Source: Enterobacter cloacae (GTDB lineage Bacteria; Pseudomonadota; Gammaproteobacteria; Enterobacterales; Enterobacteriaceae). From it: a stretch of DNA of 64,000 nt. The notes under the pieces are model-generated. The model did not search any database, had not been told where the DNA came from, and saw only the letters and a list, made by a program, of their open reading frames with translations. The DNA is taken from positions 1,984,001-2,048,000 of the forward strand of contig AP022133.1 of the NCBI GenBank assembly GCA_014169315.1, written 5' to 3'. Both the position numbers and the translations under genes were made by a program. Below, piece by piece: positions 18,687 to 30,939 of the stretch (its first letter is position 1; each line of letters begins with the position of its first letter).

Positions 18687-19217
18687 TTACCTGCCGAAAA
18701 GATCGCGTTTCTTCGGTTTGAACGGCTGAGCAATCAGCACCAGCAGTGCCACAACGAAGTAAGCAACAAAAATACCCACCAGCCACTGTGGCATCTCCAG
18801 TGTCAGGAATTCCCACTGACGAACGGAGCAGTCACCGGATGCCACAAACACCTGCGGCAGCCATTTATCCAGTGGCAGCCAGCTCGGGAAGCGGGCGGCG
18901 AAATCACAGGTCATAAACGGTGACGGATGCAGCTGCATCATGGTGTGCTGCCAGGAAAGTTCGATGCCTTTCCAGGCGCTGTAAAGCCAGATTGCAATCC
19001 CGGCATAGCGCAACGGCGATTTTGGGGCAATCGCACCCACCAGACCGGCACCCATAATGCCGAACAGTGCGCAACGCTCGTAGATACACAGCACGCAAGG
19101 TTTTAGCCCCATCACATGCTGGAACCACAGCGCGACCATTTCCAGCGCAAAGGCGGTCAGGGCCATTAACAACCACGCTCCGCGACCGCGGGAGCACTGG
19201 TTCAAAAATCTCAACAT
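18687..19217 (-). CDS. dsbB: Disulfide bond formation protein DsbB
   Basis: 176 residues, E. coli length. A four-helix inner membrane oxidase that regenerates DsbA and passes electrons to quinone. The periplasmic redox pairs are at the expected positions, CVLC (41 and 44) and C104/C130 (MTCDF and SGDC). An ATG two codons upstream (19223) touches its own Shine-Dalgarno (AGGGA), so ATG 19217 is chosen; it is also the conserved MLRFLNQC start. Ends KKRDLFGR as in E. coli. Next to nhaB in the same direction, as in E. coli. Confidence 0.95.
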   Translation of the reverse strand: MLRFLNQCSRGRGAWLLMALTAFALEMVALWFQHVMGLKPCVLCIYERCALFGIMGAGLVGAIAPKSPLRYAGIAIWLYSAWKGIELSWQHTMMQLHPSPFMTCDFAARFPSWLPLDKWLPQVFVASGDCSVRQWEFLTLEMPQWLVGIFVAYFVVALLVLIAQPFKPKKRDLFGR

Positions 19218-19321
19218 AATCATTTCCCTGGAACATGCTTAGAAAGCGCAGTGTAAACGAATTCGTTTTTCACGCCACCTGTACCTGACGAATTAAAACG
19301 TAATTGGGTGTTTATCATGCG

Positions 19322-19349
19322 AAAAGGCAAACGGGCAGCGTGCTGCCCG
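19322..19349 (-). terminator. terminator after nhaB
   Basis: Perfect 8-bp stem CGGGCAGC (19332-19339) / GCTGCCCG (19342-19349) with a two-base centre; the minus strand then reads TTTGCCTTTTC. Confidence 0.8.
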
Positions 19350-19360
19350 GGATTCATATT

Positions 19361-20899
19361 TTACTGCGCCGCAAGTATACCCGCTTGTATCAACCATTGC
19401 GTATAAGGAATGAGGGTAATTTTGATGCACAGCAATCCTGTGACAGTCAGCACCAGCGTATAGGGCAGCGCCATCCACACCATACGGCCATAAGAGAGGC
19501 GAATGAGTGGCGCAAGGGCTGAGGTCAGCAGGAACAGGAATGCAGCTTGTCCGTTTGGCGTCGCCACCGAGGGCAGGTTCGTCCCGGTGTTGATTGCCAC
19601 TGCGAGCAATTCAAATTGCCCGGCGCTGATACCCCCGTTCGCCATCGCCGCTTTGGCCTCATTGATATACACCGTCCCGACGAACACGTTGTCGGAAATT
19701 GATGAGAGCAGGCCGTTGAACAGGTAAAAGAGCGATAGCTGGGCATCGGGCGCGGCTTTCAGTACGAAAGCGATCAGTGGAGAGAACAGCTGTTGGTCGA
19801 TAATTACCGCCACAACCGCAAAAAACACCGCCAGCAGCGCGGTAAACGGCAGGGCTTCCGTGAAGGCTTTGCCAATGGCATGCTCGTCCGTCACGCCGGT
19901 AAAGGTGGTGGCCAGGATAATGACCGACAGGCCGATTAAGCCAACTTCAGCAAGATGGAAAGCCAGTGCGGCAATCAGCCAGATGCCGATAATACCCTGC
20001 GCGACTAAACGCAGCGTCTCCTGACGCGTGCGCTGGCTGCGGCTTTGCAGATCGAATTTCTGGAGTTCCTGGCGTACCGGTTCCGGGAGGGTTGCACCAT
20101 AGCCAAAGACCCGGAATTTCTCCAGCAGCACACAGGTGAGCAAACCACAAATCAGCACCGGTACGCTAACCGGGGCCATCCGCAGGAAAAATTCACCGAA
20201 ATGCCAGCCTGCGGCTTTGGCAATGATCAGGTTTTGCGGCTCACCCACCATTGTCATCACGCCACCCAGTGCGGTACCCACGCCGGCATGCATCATCAGA
20301 CTGCGCAGGAATGCGCGGAACTGCTCCAGCACTTCCCGGTGCCAGGTATCAACCTGACTGTCGTCCAGCAGGTCATCCCCGGGGCGCGAGGAAGCCACCC
20401 GGTGATAAATCCCGTAAAACCCCACGGCGACGCTGATCACGACGGCAACCACCGTCAGTGCATCCAGGAAGGCTGAAAGGAACGCGGCTGCCAGGCAGAA
20501 GGCCAGCGATAATAACGTTTTGGAGGAGATGCTTAATAACAACCGGGTAAAAATAAACAGCAGGAGCTGCTTCATAAAGTAGATCCCGGCGACCATAAAC
20601 ATCAGCAACAGCAGGACTTCAAGATTTGACGCCAGCTCCTCTTTCACATGTTCTGCGCTGGTCATGCCAATCACGACGGCCTCGAACGCCAGCAGTCCAC
20701 CGGAGAGCAACGGATAACATGTCAGCGCCATCGCCAGCGTGAAGATAAATTCAGCGACCAGTAGCCATCCGGCAATAAACGGGTTCACAACGAAAATAAC
20801 AGGATTAACAACCAGGAATACCAGCAGTATCAGTTTGTACCAGTCGGGAGACTGGCCTAAAAAGTTGCGCCACAGCGCGCGCCCGAATGACATTTCCAC
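19361..20899 (-). CDS. nhaB: Na+/H+ antiporter NhaB
   Basis: 512 residues (E. coli 513), polytopic, about a dozen membrane segments. It exports Na+ for protons at alkaline pH. Family landmarks: [20 protein letters not shown], the conserved [20 protein letters not shown] helix, [18 protein letters not shown], and the discontinuous SDNVFVG and [14 protein letters not shown] segments near the C-terminus that belong to the ion site. Divergent from fadR; the gap is 200 bases. Confidence 0.95.
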   Translation of the reverse strand: MEMSFGRALWRNFLGQSPDWYKLILLVFLVVNPVIFVVNPFIAGWLLVAEFIFTLAMALTCYPLLSGGLLAFEAVVIGMTSAEHVKEELASNLEVLLLLMFMVAGIYFMKQLLLFIFTRLLLSISSKTLLSLAFCLAAAFLSAFLDALTVVAVVISVAVGFYGIYHRVASSRPGDDLLDDSQVDTWHREVLEQFRAFLRSLMMHAGVGTALGGVMTMVGEPQNLIIAKAAGWHFGEFFLRMAPVSVPVLICGLLTCVLLEKFRVFGYGATLPEPVRQELQKFDLQSRSQRTRQETLRLVAQGIIGIWLIAALAFHLAEVGLIGLSVIILATTFTGVTDEHAIGKAFTEALPFTALLAVFFAVVAVIIDQQLFSPLIAFVLKAAPDAQLSLFYLFNGLLSSISDNVFVGTVYINEAKAAMANGGISAGQFELLAVAINTGTNLPSVATPNGQAAFLFLLTSALAPLIRLSYGRMVWMALPYTLVLTVTGLLCIKITLIPYTQWLIQAGILAAQ

Positions 20900-21099
20900 G
20901 ACAGACTATCTTCCCCGTCAAATAAGACAAAGCACAAGTATACGCAAAAATCGTCTCCGGGAGGGCGACAAAGCGGTCTGTAAATTTCATCAAAATTAAA
21001 CGGCGATCCCTCTTTTCTCGCTTTCCTGCGCTATCTGCCTCTGCATGCCTCTGGTATGATGAGTGCAATTTGCTAAAGCTGTGTAATGGAAATCTCACT

Positions 21100-21819
21100 A
21101 TGGTTATTAAGGCGCAGAGCCCGGCGGGTTTCGCGGAAGAGTACATCATTGAAAGCATCTGGAATAATCGTTTCCCTGCAGGATCCATTCTTCCGGCTGA
21201 ACGCGAACTCTCTGAACTGATTGGCGTCACTCGCACCACGCTGCGAGAAGTGCTCCAGCGACTGGCGCGTGATGGCTGGTTGACGATCCAGCACGGTAAG
21301 CCAACAAAAGTGAATAACTTCTGGGAAACCTCCGGGCTGAATATTCTTGAAACGCTGGCACGTCTTGACCACGAAAGTGTGCCACAGCTGATCGATAACC
21401 TGCTCTCTGTGCGTACCAATATCGCGACAATCTTTATTCGTACTGCATTTCGTCAGCACCCGGAAGATGCGCTTGCGGTTCTGGCCAGCGCGAATGCAAT
21501 AGAAGATCATGCCGATGCCTTTGCCACCCTCGATTACAATGTATTCCGTGGGTTAGCGTTTGCCTCCGGCAACCCGATTTACGGTCTCATCCTGAATGGA
21601 ATGAAAGGGTTGTACACCCGCATTGGGCGTCACTATTTCGCCAACCCGGCAGCCCGTAGCCTGGCGCTGGGGTTCTATCACAAGCTGGGCGAACTGTGTT
21701 CCTCTGGTCTGCACGACCAGGTTTACGAAACGGTGCGTCGCTACGGTCACGACTCCGGTGAAATCTGGCATCGTATGCAGAAAACGCTGCCGGGTGATTT
21801 AGCGATTCAGGGTCGCTAA
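21100..21819 (+). CDS. fadR: Fatty acid metabolism regulator FadR
   Basis: 239 residues, E. coli length. A GntR-family repressor of fad genes and activator of fabA/fabB. The winged-helix DNA-binding domain is nearly identical to E. coli ([20 protein letters not shown] and [20 protein letters not shown]), so operator preference should be the same. The all-helical acyl-CoA domain follows ([20 protein letters not shown] onward). The frame is open to 21070, but the conserved start [16 protein letters not shown] fixes ATG 21100. Its operator is visible before fadD at 12043. Closed by a strong terminator. Confidence 0.96.
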   Translation: MVIKAQSPAGFAEEYIIESIWNNRFPAGSILPAERELSELIGVTRTTLREVLQRLARDGWLTIQHGKPTKVNNFWETSGLNILETLARLDHESVPQLIDNLLSVRTNIATIFIRTAFRQHPEDALAVLASANAIEDHADAFATLDYNVFRGLAFASGNPIYGLILNGMKGLYTRIGRHYFANPAARSLALGFYHKLGELCSSGLHDQVYETVRRYGHDSGEIWHRMQKTLPGDLAIQGR

Positions 21820-21821
21820 AA

Positions 21822-21852
21822 GAAAAAACCTCTCGTCTGAGAGGTTTTTTTT
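21822..21852 (+). terminator. rho-independent terminator after fadR
   Basis: AAAAAACCTCTC, four-base loop, GAGAGG, eight T. The matching A-run makes it bidirectional, so it may also serve convergent ycgB. Confidence 0.94.
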
Positions 21853-21887
21853 CGCCCGGTAAGCAGAGTGCCACCGGGCAAACAGCG

Positions 21888-23420
21888 TTAAAGCGTATTC
21901 AACCGCGCCGGGCAGCGTTCCAGCAGCTCTACGCTGCCATCCTCATTCTGCTGCTCCAGCAGTACATCAAACCCCCACAGGCGATGCACATGCTTCAGCA
22001 CCTCTTTGCGCCCTTTATCCAGCGGCGCGCGGTTGTGCGGAATGTAGCGTAACGTCAGAGAGCGGTCACCGCGCAGATCCACATTCCATACCTGAATGTT
22101 TGGCTCAAGGTTGCTCAGGTTGTACTGGGAAGAGAGGCGAGAGCGGATCTCACGGTATCCCTCTTCGTTATGAATTGCCGAAATCTCCAGGTAGTTATTG
22201 CGGTCATCATCCAGCACGGTGAAGAAGCGGAAATCACGCATGATTTTCGGCGACATAAACTGGCTGATGAAGCTCTCATCCTTAAAGTCGCGCATCGCAA
22301 AATGCAGCGTTTCCAGCCAGTCCGAACCGGCAATATCCGGGAACCAGTATTTGTCTTCGTCCGTTGGCGACTGGCAGATGCGTTTAATATCCTGGAACAT
22401 GGCAAAGCCAAGCGCATATGGGTTAATACCGCTGTACCACGGGCTGTTGTAAGGGGGCTGGAACACCACATTGGTGTGGCTGTGCAGGAATTCCATCATG
22501 AACCGCTCGGTGACTTTCCCTTCGTCATAGAGGTGATTAAGGATGGTGTAGTGCCAGAACGTCGCCCAGCCTTCGTTCATCACCTGCGTCTGTTTCTGCG
22601 GGTAGAAGTACTGGCTCACCTTGCGCACGATGCGCAGGATCTCACGCTGCCATGACTCCAGCAATGGGGCGTTTTTCTCCATAAAGTAAAGCAGGTTTTC
22701 CTGTGGCTCAGACGGATAGCGCCGCGCCTCGGCGACCGCTTTTTCCTCTTCACGCTTCGGCAGGGTACGCCACAGCATATTCACCTGGCTTTGCAGATAC
22801 TCTTCGCGGCTTTTCTGCCGGGCTTTCTCCTCCTGCAGGGAGATTTTCTGTGGCCGTTTGTAACGGTCGACGCCGTAGTTCATCAGCGCGTGACAGGAGT
22901 CGAGCAGTTTCTCCACTTCATCCACGCCGTAGCGTTCTTCGCAGTCGGTAATGTATTTGCGGGCGAAGATCAGGTAATCAACGATTGAGCTGGCATCCGT
23001 CCAGCTACGGAACAGATAGTTATTTTTGAAGAACGAGTTGTGCCCGTAGCAGGCATGCGCCATCACCAGCGCCTGCATGGTAATGGTGTTCTCTTCCATC
23101 AGATAAGCAATACACGGATTGGAGTTGATGACAATCTCATACGCCAATCCCTGCTGGCCGTGTTTATACAAGCGCTCGGTTTCAATGAATTTTTTACCAA
23201 ACGACCAGTGTGGATAGTTAATCGGCATCCCGACGCTGGAGTAGGCATCCATCATCTGTTCGGACGTAATGACTTCAATTTGATGGGGATAGGTATCCAG
23301 GCGATACAACTTTGCTACCCGGTCGATCTCGGCGAGGTAGACATCCAGCAGCTCGAAGGTCCAGTCGGGTCCATCGCTCAGACGTGTGTTGTCCTTGGAT
23401 ATGGAATCAATAGTAGCCAT
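21888..23420 (-). CDS. ycgB: SpoVR-family protein YcgB
   Basis: 510 residues, E. coli length and nearly identical sequence. A SpoVR-like cytoplasmic protein of unknown biochemical role, sigma-S dependent in E. coli and usually linked with a PrkA kinase (YeaG) and YeaH. Landmarks: SVGMPINYPHWSFGKKFIET, AYLMEENTITMQALVMAHAC, YGHNSFFKNNYLFRSWTDA, NEGWATFWHYTILNHLYDEG. The frame opens 17 codons earlier (23471), but MATIDSISKD is the conserved start at 23420. yeaG/yeaH are not in this window. Confidence 0.94.
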   Translation of the reverse strand: MATIDSISKDNTRLSDGPDWTFELLDVYLAEIDRVAKLYRLDTYPHQIEVITSEQMMDAYSSVGMPINYPHWSFGKKFIETERLYKHGQQGLAYEIVINSNPCIAYLMEENTITMQALVMAHACYGHNSFFKNNYLFRSWTDASSIVDYLIFARKYITDCEERYGVDEVEKLLDSCHALMNYGVDRYKRPQKISLQEEKARQKSREEYLQSQVNMLWRTLPKREEEKAVAEARRYPSEPQENLLYFMEKNAPLLESWQREILRIVRKVSQYFYPQKQTQVMNEGWATFWHYTILNHLYDEGKVTERFMMEFLHSHTNVVFQPPYNSPWYSGINPYALGFAMFQDIKRICQSPTDEDKYWFPDIAGSDWLETLHFAMRDFKDESFISQFMSPKIMRDFRFFTVLDDDRNNYLEISAIHNEEGYREIRSRLSSQYNLSNLEPNIQVWNVDLRGDRSLTLRYIPHNRAPLDKGRKEVLKHVHRLWGFDVLLEQQNEDGSVELLERCPARLNTL

Positions 23421-23740
23421 TAGCGCGCCCTCGTTGTTGGTGCTCTCTCTGTCTGGAGAGCCTCCTTTCAAGCATAGAACAACGTGTTAAAAAGCGTGCT
23501 GGCGCAGAAATTTTTTCTTTGCGATTTCCCGTTTTTGATACGGCAAAAAAACCGGTATCAACAGTATTTTATGCTGGTTAAAAATAACGCGCAGCAGGAG
23601 ATGCCAAATAAGCGCTATCCCCGTATGCAGGGGAAGATGTGAGGTAAGTCACCATAAAAAAGTCATATGTTGAATAATATTTTCAACTAGGTTATCAATC
23701 TGTAATTAGATGATTGTTCTTTTGCACATATGGGGTAGCT
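23421..23740. other. ycgB-dadA divergent intergenic region
   Basis: 320 bases without a gene. It holds the promoters of ycgB (minus) and dadAX (plus), the CRP site at 23636-23655, and a small inverted repeat TGATAC (23536-23541) / GTATCA (23555-23560). In E. coli Lrp binds this region at several places; Lrp sites are too degenerate to mark by eye. Confidence 0.6.
23636..23655 (+). promoter_or_regulatory. CRP-binding site upstream of dadAX
   Basis: TGTGA (23638-23642), six bases, TCACC (23649-23653): nine of ten core bases of TGTGA-N6-TCACA. The centre is about 95 bases upstream of the dadA start. E. coli dadAX is cAMP-CRP activated, which agrees. Confidence 0.8.
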
Positions 23741-25039
23741 ATGCGTGTTGTCATACTGGGAAGTGGTGTCGTTGGCGTAACCAGCGCCTGGTATTTAAGT
23801 CAGGCGGGACATGAGGTTACCGTTATCGACAGGGAACCCGGCCCGGCGCTGGAAACCAGCGCGGCGAATGCCGGGCAAATCTCACCGGGCTATGCGGCAC
23901 CGTGGGCGGCTCCCGGCGTCCCGTTGAAGGCGATCAAGTGGATGTTCCAGCGTCATGCACCGCTGGCGATCAGCCTGGACGGCACGCAGTTCCAGCTTAA
24001 GTGGATGTGGCAGATGCTGCGCAACTGCGATACCCGGCATTACATGGAAAACAAAGGGCGCATGGTGCGTCTGGCGGAATACAGTCGTGACTGCCTGAAA
24101 GCCTTGCGCGCCTCGACCGGTATTGAGTATGAAGGCCGTCAGGGGGGAACGCTGCAGTTGTTCCGTACGGCACAACAGTATGAAAACGCCACCCGCGATA
24201 TTGCCGTGCTTGAAGATGCTGGCGTACCGTATCAACTGCTGGAAGCCAGCCAACTGGGGCAGGTAGAGCCTGCACTGGCGGAAGTGGCGCATAAGCTGAC
24301 CGGGGGGCTGCGTTTACCTAACGATGAAACCGGTGACTGCCAGCTCTTTACTCAGCGTCTGGCGCACATGTGTGAACAGGCGGGGGTGAAATTCCGGTTT
24401 AACACCTCTGTCGACAAGTTGCTGTCGGAAGGGGAAAACCTCTACGGCGTGAAGTGCGGTGAAGAGGTGATCAAAGCCGACGCGTACGTCATGGCGTTTG
24501 GCTCATACTCCACCGCCATGCTGAAAGGCATTCTCGATATTCCGGTATATCCGCTGAAAGGCTACTCGCTGACGATCCCGGTGAAAGAGGAAAGCGGTGC
24601 CCCTGTATCGACCATTCTGGATGAAACCTACAAAATCGCCATTACCCGTTTCGATAACCGCATCCGTGTGGGCGGTATGGCGGAGATCGTCGGCTTTAAC
24701 ACCGAGCTGCTGCAACCGCGTCGTGAAACGCTGGAGATGGTGGTGGGCGATCTCTTCCCGCGCGGTGGGTTTGTTGAGCAGGCAACGTTCTGGACTGGTC
24801 TGCGTCCAATGACACCTGACGGTACGCCAATTGTGGGCCGCACGCCGTTTAAAAATCTGTGGACGAATACCGGGCACGGTACCCTCGGCTGGACGATGTC
24901 CTGTGGTTCGGGACAATTGTTGAGCGACCTGATCTCCGGGCGCACGCCGGCCATTCCGTTTGATGATTTAAGTGCCGCGCGCTATCAATCAGGGTTCACC
25001 CCATCGCGTCCACAGCACCTGCACGGCGCGCATAATTAA
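23741..25039 (+). CDS. dadA: D-amino acid dehydrogenase small subunit DadA
   Basis: 432 residues, E. coli length. An FAD-linked, membrane-associated oxidase that deaminates D-alanine to pyruvate. The Rossmann motif [20 protein letters not shown] with Asp/Glu at the second strand ([20 protein letters not shown]) binds FAD; the C-terminal [16 protein letters not shown] and [16 protein letters not shown] close the cofactor site. ATG 23741 follows TGGGG. The nine upstream in-frame codons are not conserved. With dadX it forms the alanine catabolic operon. Confidence 0.96.
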   Translation: MRVVILGSGVVGVTSAWYLSQAGHEVTVIDREPGPALETSAANAGQISPGYAAPWAAPGVPLKAIKWMFQRHAPLAISLDGTQFQLKWMWQMLRNCDTRHYMENKGRMVRLAEYSRDCLKALRASTGIEYEGRQGGTLQLFRTAQQYENATRDIAVLEDAGVPYQLLEASQLGQVEPALAEVAHKLTGGLRLPNDETGDCQLFTQRLAHMCEQAGVKFRFNTSVDKLLSEGENLYGVKCGEEVIKADAYVMAFGSYSTAMLKGILDIPVYPLKGYSLTIPVKEESGAPVSTILDETYKIAITRFDNRIRVGGMAEIVGFNTELLQPRRETLEMVVGDLFPRGGFVEQATFWTGLRPMTPDGTPIVGRTPFKNLWTNTGHGTLGWTMSCGSGQLLSDLISGRTPAIPFDDLSAARYQSGFTPSRPQHLHGAHN

Positions 25040-25053
25040 CATAAGGAGTCGTC

Positions 25054-26124
25054 ATGTCCCGTCCTGTTCTGGCTCAGCTGAATTTGCAGGCTCTGAAGGA
25101 TAACCTGCAAATTGTTCGCCGCGCCGCACCAGGTTCACGCGTGTGGTCGGTGGTGAAAGCGAATGCCTACGGTCACGGCATTGACCGTATATGGAGCGCG
25201 CTCAGTGCCACCGACGGCTTTGCCTTACTGAATCTGGAAGAGGCTATTCTGTTGCGCGAGCGCGGCTGGAAGGGGCCAGTCTTGCTGCTGGAAGGGTTCT
25301 TCCACGCCGACGATCTGCCGCTGCTGGATAAGTACCGCCTGACCACCAGCGTGCACAGCAACTGGCAGATTAAAGCTCTGCAGAATGCGAAGCTGCATGC
25401 CCCGCTGGATATTTATCTCAAAATGAACAGCGGCATGAACCGTCTGGGCTTCCAGCCTGAGCGGGTGCATACGGTCTGGCAGCAGTTGCGCGCCCTGAAA
25501 AACGTGGGGGAAATGACGCTGATGGCGCATTTTGCCGATGCCGAAAGACCGGACGGTATTGCCGATGCGCTGGTGCGTATCGACCAGGCGGCAGAAGGGC
25601 TGGATTGTCCGCGCTCGCTGTCGAATTCGGCGGCGACGCTCTGGCATCCTGAAGCACACTATAACTGGGTGCGCCCTGGGATCATTTTGTACGGTGCGTC
25701 CCCGTCTGGTCAGTGGCAGGATATCGCCAACAGCGGCCTGAAGCCGGTAATGACTCTGCGGAGCGAAATTATCGGCGTACAGACGCTGAAGGCGGGAGAT
25801 ACGGTAGGGTACGGCAGCCGTTACCGGGCAACGGGTGAACAGCGTATTGGTATTGTGGCAGGCGGCTATGCAGACGGTTATCCGCGCATCGCACCGACCG
25901 GCACGCCAGTGTGGGTAAATGGTGTTCGCACGGGGACGGTGGGTACAGTGTCGATGGATATGCTGGCCGTTGACCTGACTCCGTGCCCGCAGGCAGGCAT
26001 TGGTTCGCCGGTAGAGCTGTGGGGCAATGAAGTGAAAATTGACGATGTGGCCGCCGCGGCGGGGACGGTCGGCTATGAGCTGATGTGTGCTCTGGCACCG
26101 AGAGTGCCTGTTGTGACGGTATAA
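25054..26124 (+). CDS. dadX: Catabolic alanine racemase DadX
   Basis: 356 residues, E. coli length. A PLP enzyme that turns L-alanine into the D-alanine that DadA oxidises. The PLP lysine is Lys35 in [10 protein letters not shown]; the second catalytic residue is the tyrosine in [21 protein letters not shown] and GIILYGASP bind the cofactor. RBS AAGGAG, 14 bases after dadA. A REP hairpin follows the stop. Confidence 0.96.
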   Translation: MSRPVLAQLNLQALKDNLQIVRRAAPGSRVWSVVKANAYGHGIDRIWSALSATDGFALLNLEEAILLRERGWKGPVLLLEGFFHADDLPLLDKYRLTTSVHSNWQIKALQNAKLHAPLDIYLKMNSGMNRLGFQPERVHTVWQQLRALKNVGEMTLMAHFADAERPDGIADALVRIDQAAEGLDCPRSLSNSAATLWHPEAHYNWVRPGIILYGASPSGQWQDIANSGLKPVMTLRSEIIGVQTLKAGDTVGYGSRYRATGEQRIGIVAGGYADGYPRIAPTGTPVWVNGVRTGTVGTVSMDMLAVDLTPCPQAGIGSPVELWGNEVKIDDVAAAAGTVGYELMCALAPRVPVVTV

Positions 26125-26131
26125 CCTTCCT

Positions 26132-26166
26132 GGTTGCCGGGTGGCGCTAACGCTCACCCGGCAACC
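26132..26166. repeat. REP-like palindrome between dadX and cvrA
   Basis: GGTTGCCGGGTG and CACCCGGCAACC as perfect 12-bp arms around GCGCTAACGCT. It sits between convergent genes and may stabilise or end both messages. Confidence 0.85.
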
Positions 26167-26170
26167 AATC

Positions 26171-27922
<1,752 letters not shown>

Positions 27923-28001
27923 TCAATGTTAACGCTGTTATTAAAACCCTAACATATTAACGACCCAAACAGCGTTTAATTGAGGCGGTTTAAGGAATTT
28001 T

Positions 28002-28916
28002 TTAACCTTTAATAACAGGATGACCGCTAATCGTTAACCGACTGCCCGAATCATCGTGTGTCAGGATGGCCTGTGCACCCAACGCCAGGGTGACGGTTTG
28101 TTGTTCATGGCCGAAATCCAGCCCGGTAATCACCGGGATATCAAGACGTGAGCGGATGAACTCGACCATCGTTTCAAGGGAATAACCTGCGTCGTAGTCG
28201 TTCGGTGCAGAACCGCTAAAGCTGCCCAGCACGATGGCGGACTGACGGGCAAGAATACCGGCATGATAAAGCTGCAACAACATACGTTCGACGCGGAACG
28301 GATGCTCATTGATATCCTCCAGCACCAGGATACCGTCCTCGATTTGTGGCAACCACGGTGTGCCAATCAGCGACACCAGCATTGCCAGGTTACCGCCCCA
28401 CAGTTGCCCCTCACACGCCCAGTGTGGCCCGTTGCCTTGCCACTCTACGTGGTAGACCGGGTTTTGCAGCGCGCGCCAGAAATGTTCCTGCGTAAACGCG
28501 TCCAGCTCCGGCGCACCGAAATTACCGGCCAGCATGGGGCCGCTAAAGGTGATGACGTTATGCAGTGCAAGCAGGCCAAGCTGGATCGCCGTGAAATCGC
28601 TGTGTCCGCAAATCAGCAGAGGATCCTGTTGTTGACGTTTTGCCAGCCCTTGCCAGTCGATGCTCTCCAGCAACCGGCTCGCACCATAGCCGCCGCGCAC
28701 CGCGAGGACAATCTGATCCACACCCTTCAGGTTCACCAGACCGTTGATATCGTTCAGTCTCTGCGCTTCGGTACCGGCAAAGCGTTGCTGGCGGCGGGGG
28801 ATAACCGTCTGATTTTCTACCCGGTGGCCGGACTCCAGTAAGCGCTGGACACCCCGCTGTGCCGCCTCCTGGTTAATGCAGTAGCCCGACGGTGCGATGA
28901 GATGAAACTGAGACAT
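28002..28916 (-). CDS. ldcA: Murein tetrapeptide L,D-carboxypeptidase LdcA
   Basis: 304 residues, E. coli length. A cytoplasmic serine peptidase (S66) that removes D-Ala from recycled tetrapeptides so the tripeptide can be reused. The nucleophile elbow is GHSDFTAIQ (Ser106); the other triad residues are likely Glu201 in LVLEDINEHPFR and His271 in LDFGHEQQ. LAVRGGYGASRLLESIDW is also a family hallmark. Divergent from emtA, which releases the muropeptides whose stems LdcA trims. Confidence 0.94.
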   Translation of the reverse strand: MSQFHLIAPSGYCINQEAAQRGVQRLLESGHRVENQTVIPRRQQRFAGTEAQRLNDINGLVNLKGVDQIVLAVRGGYGASRLLESIDWQGLAKRQQQDPLLICGHSDFTAIQLGLLALHNVITFSGPMLAGNFGAPELDAFTQEHFWRALQNPVYHVEWQGNGPHWACEGQLWGGNLAMLVSLIGTPWLPQIEDGILVLEDINEHPFRVERMLLQLYHAGILARQSAIVLGSFSGSAPNDYDAGYSLETMVEFIRSRLDIPVITGLDFGHEQQTVTLALGAQAILTHDDSGSRLTISGHPVIKG

Positions 28917-29023
28917 GGCAATTCCTTGCTGAATGAGAAACTAATTGTCTATATCATGCCGCTTATACGCTCCCTGCTTCAAGGGGCTGTATACCGCGAT
29001 GACCGGCTATAAGGATAGATGAC

Positions 29024-29635
29024 GTGAAATTGAGATGGTTTGCTTTTTTGATTGTGTTGCTTGCTGGCTGTAGTTCAAAACATGACTATCAAAATCCCCC
29101 CTGGAACCCTGAAGTACCTGTAAAACGGGCCATGCAGTGGATGCCGATCAGTGAACAAGCCGGGAAGGCATGGGGCGTCAGCCCACGTCTGGTTACGGCG
29201 ATTATTGCCGTTGAATCCGGTGGCAACCCAACGCTTGTCAGCAAATCGAACGCGGTGGGGTTGATGCAGCTTAAAGCGTCAACGGCGGGGAAAGAGGTCT
29301 ACCGCTACATGGGCTGGAGCGGTCAGCCGTCGACCAGCGAGCTGAAAAACCCGGAACGCAACATTTCAATGGGCACGGCGTACCTGAGCATTCTGGAGCA
29401 TGGCGTGCTGAAGGGAATAGAAGATCCTGAAGTCATGCAGTACGCGCTGGTGGTTTCATACGTTAACGGTGCCGGGGCACTGCTCAGAACCTTCTCATCT
29501 GACCGCAAAGAGGCGATTGAAGAGATTAACGGCATGGACAAAGACGAGTTCTTTGAGCATGTCGTGAAGAATCATCCGGCACCACAGGCTCCTCGCTATA
29601 TCTGGAAAGTGCAGAAAGCGATGGATGCCATGTAA
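29024..29635 (+). CDS. emtA: Membrane-bound endo-type lytic murein transglycosylase EmtA (MltE)
   Basis: 203 residues, E. coli length. An outer membrane lipoprotein (lipobox LLAGC, Cys16, then Ser) that cleaves glycan strands internally with formation of 1,6-anhydro ends. The SLT domain shows the catalytic Glu64 in VESGGNPT, then [24 protein letters not shown] and VSYVNGAGA. The start follows AAGGATAG. Convergent with ycgR, sharing a hairpin. Confidence 0.95.
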   Translation: MKLRWFAFLIVLLAGCSSKHDYQNPPWNPEVPVKRAMQWMPISEQAGKAWGVSPRLVTAIIAVESGGNPTLVSKSNAVGLMQLKASTAGKEVYRYMGWSGQPSTSELKNPERNISMGTAYLSILEHGVLKGIEDPEVMQYALVVSYVNGAGALLRTFSSDRKEAIEEINGMDKDEFFEHVVKNHPAPQAPRYIWKVQKAMDAM

Positions 29636-29642
29636 TGCCGTG

Positions 29643-29665
29643 ATCGGGCGGCCACGCTGCCCGAT
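29643..29665. terminator. shared hairpin between emtA and ycgR
   Basis: ATCGGGC (29643-29649) pairs with GCCCGAT (29659-29665). It lies in the 35-base gap between two convergent genes; there is no strong T run on either side. Confidence 0.55.
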
Positions 29666-29670
29666 ATGCA

Positions 29671-30402
29671 TCACAGCACTTTGTTGGCACGTTCCCGCGC
29701 CTCTCGCTCCAGAGAGAAAATAATGCGCTGCAGTTCGCGCTCAGCGCCAGGCCCCACGTTCAGGAAGCGGAAGCTCAGGCGTGGGGTGGTAATGGTTTCG
29801 TTTTTGCTGTCCACCACTTTACGCTCGCTGATGGCAATCAGCTGTGCATCGAAATAGAACCGTCCCCAGCCGCCCATATCCAGTTCGATTTGCGTGAATC
29901 GCATACCTTCCACCAGCCCCTCGGGCTTTGGCGTGTCCATCAGCGCACCCATGCCGCCCAGCGACAGGTCAAAGAGACGGAAGCGGAGCTCTTTTTTATC
30001 CGGCATTTTGGCCTTACAAAAATAAGCGGGGTGAAGCGGGGCGCTGATACGGAAATATTCACGGCGCTGAACAAACCAGAGGTTAGTGGGAAGCGGCGTG
30101 ACGAATGCAGGCAGACCCTGGTATTCGTTCAGTTCCAGTCGCGGCATCACAAACTCTACCTTTGCACCCTGGGTTTCAGCCATCACGGAAATGTTTTCTG
30201 CCCGCATCACCGCGCGGTTTTCATACTCCTGGCTCCCCAGGTCGATGACCATACGCTCCGACGAGACATCAAGGATCTTGCTGATAAACTGATTGGTCGA
30301 CCAGGTGATGCGCAGCGGCACCTCGCCTTTTTGCAGATCGCGTAATACCCCTAATACAGCCAGCGGATTTTGCTTCAGGAACTGCTCACTGTAATTTCTC
30401 AC
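29671..30402 (-). CDS. ycgR: Flagellar brake c-di-GMP effector YcgR
   Basis: 243 residues (E. coli 244). An N-terminal YcgR domain (about 1-110) and a PilZ domain with both c-di-GMP motifs, FVQRREYFRIS (RxxxR) and DLSLGGMGALMD (D/NxSxxG). When c-di-GMP is bound it slows the flagellar motor through FliG/MotA. The start is GTG 30402 with GAGGAG nine bases upstream; the N-terminus matches E. coli (NYSEQFLKQNPLAVLGVL). A sigma-28 promoter is visible upstream, so it belongs to the late flagellar regulon. The phosphodiesterase YoaD in this window acts on the same messenger. Confidence 0.95.
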   Translation of the reverse strand: MRNYSEQFLKQNPLAVLGVLRDLQKGEVPLRITWSTNQFISKILDVSSERMVIDLGSQEYENRAVMRAENISVMAETQGAKVEFVMPRLELNEYQGLPAFVTPLPTNLWFVQRREYFRISAPLHPAYFCKAKMPDKKELRFRLFDLSLGGMGALMDTPKPEGLVEGMRFTQIELDMGGWGRFYFDAQLIAISERKVVDSKNETITTPRLSFRFLNVGPGAERELQRIIFSLEREARERANKVL

Positions 30403-30442
30403 GCCAGATGGCTCCTCAGATATATGACAGACTGTCTTTGCG

Positions 30443-30469
30443 TTATCGGCAGTCTGAAATGGAACTTAA
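30443..30469 (-). promoter_or_regulatory. sigma-28 (FliA) promoter of ycgR
   Basis: On the minus strand TTAAGTTC, 11 bases, then GCCGATAA. The -10 equals the FliA consensus GCCGATAA exactly, the -35 keeps the AAGTT core of TAAAGTTT, and the spacing is the ideal 11. It lies 41 bases upstream of the ycgR GTG. Confidence 0.9.
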
Positions 30470-30610
30470 TACAAACCGGTGAGTTTTTTTTCAGAATGGC
30501 GGTAATTTAAGTCGGTGAGATGAAACCGGTTTTCCGGTGGTGACCTATAATTAAGTTACCTGCGCGGAAGGTTTTCTGTGCATGGGTTAAACCTGCAAGA
30601 GGGCATTGCT

Positions 30611-30865
30611 ATGGGTATCATCGCCTGGATTATCTTTGGTCTAATTGCTGGCGCTATCGCTAAACTTATCATGCCAGGGCGTGATGGCGGCGGCTTTATT
30701 TTGACCTGTGTCCTCGGGGTCGTTGGTGCGGTTGTTGGTGGCTGGCTGGCGACGATGTTTGGCATCGGAGGCAATATAAGTGGTTTTGATCTGCACAGTT
30801 TTCTGGTCGCCGTGGCAGGAGCCATTGTTGTACTGGGTGTGTTCAGACTGCTCAGACGGGCATAA
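30611..30865 (+). CDS. ymgE: GlsB/YmgE (Tag)-family small membrane protein YmgE
   Basis: 84 residues, E. coli length. A transglycosylase-associated (Tag) family protein with three hydrophobic segments: MGIIAWIIFGLIAGAIAKLI, the Gly-rich VLGVVGAVVGGWLATMFGIG, and FLVAVAGAIVVLGVFRLL. PGRDGGGF between the first two is the family motif. Role unknown; relatives respond to envelope or acid stress. The frame opens at 30578, but the conserved N-terminus begins at 30611. Confidence 0.92.
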   Translation: MGIIAWIIFGLIAGAIAKLIMPGRDGGGFILTCVLGVVGAVVGGWLATMFGIGGNISGFDLHSFLVAVAGAIVVLGVFRLLRRA

Positions 30866-30873
30866 GATTACTG

Positions 30874-30904
30874 AAAACGGCTCTCTCCTGAGGGCCGTTT
30901 TTTT
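30874..30904 (+). terminator. rho-independent terminator after ymgE
   Basis: AAAACGGCTCTC and GAGGGCCGT pair with one G-U wobble, followed by seven T. Confidence 0.9.
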
Positions 30905-30939
30905 GTGCGCATTACCCTCTCTGCTGTTTTTCGCCAGGG

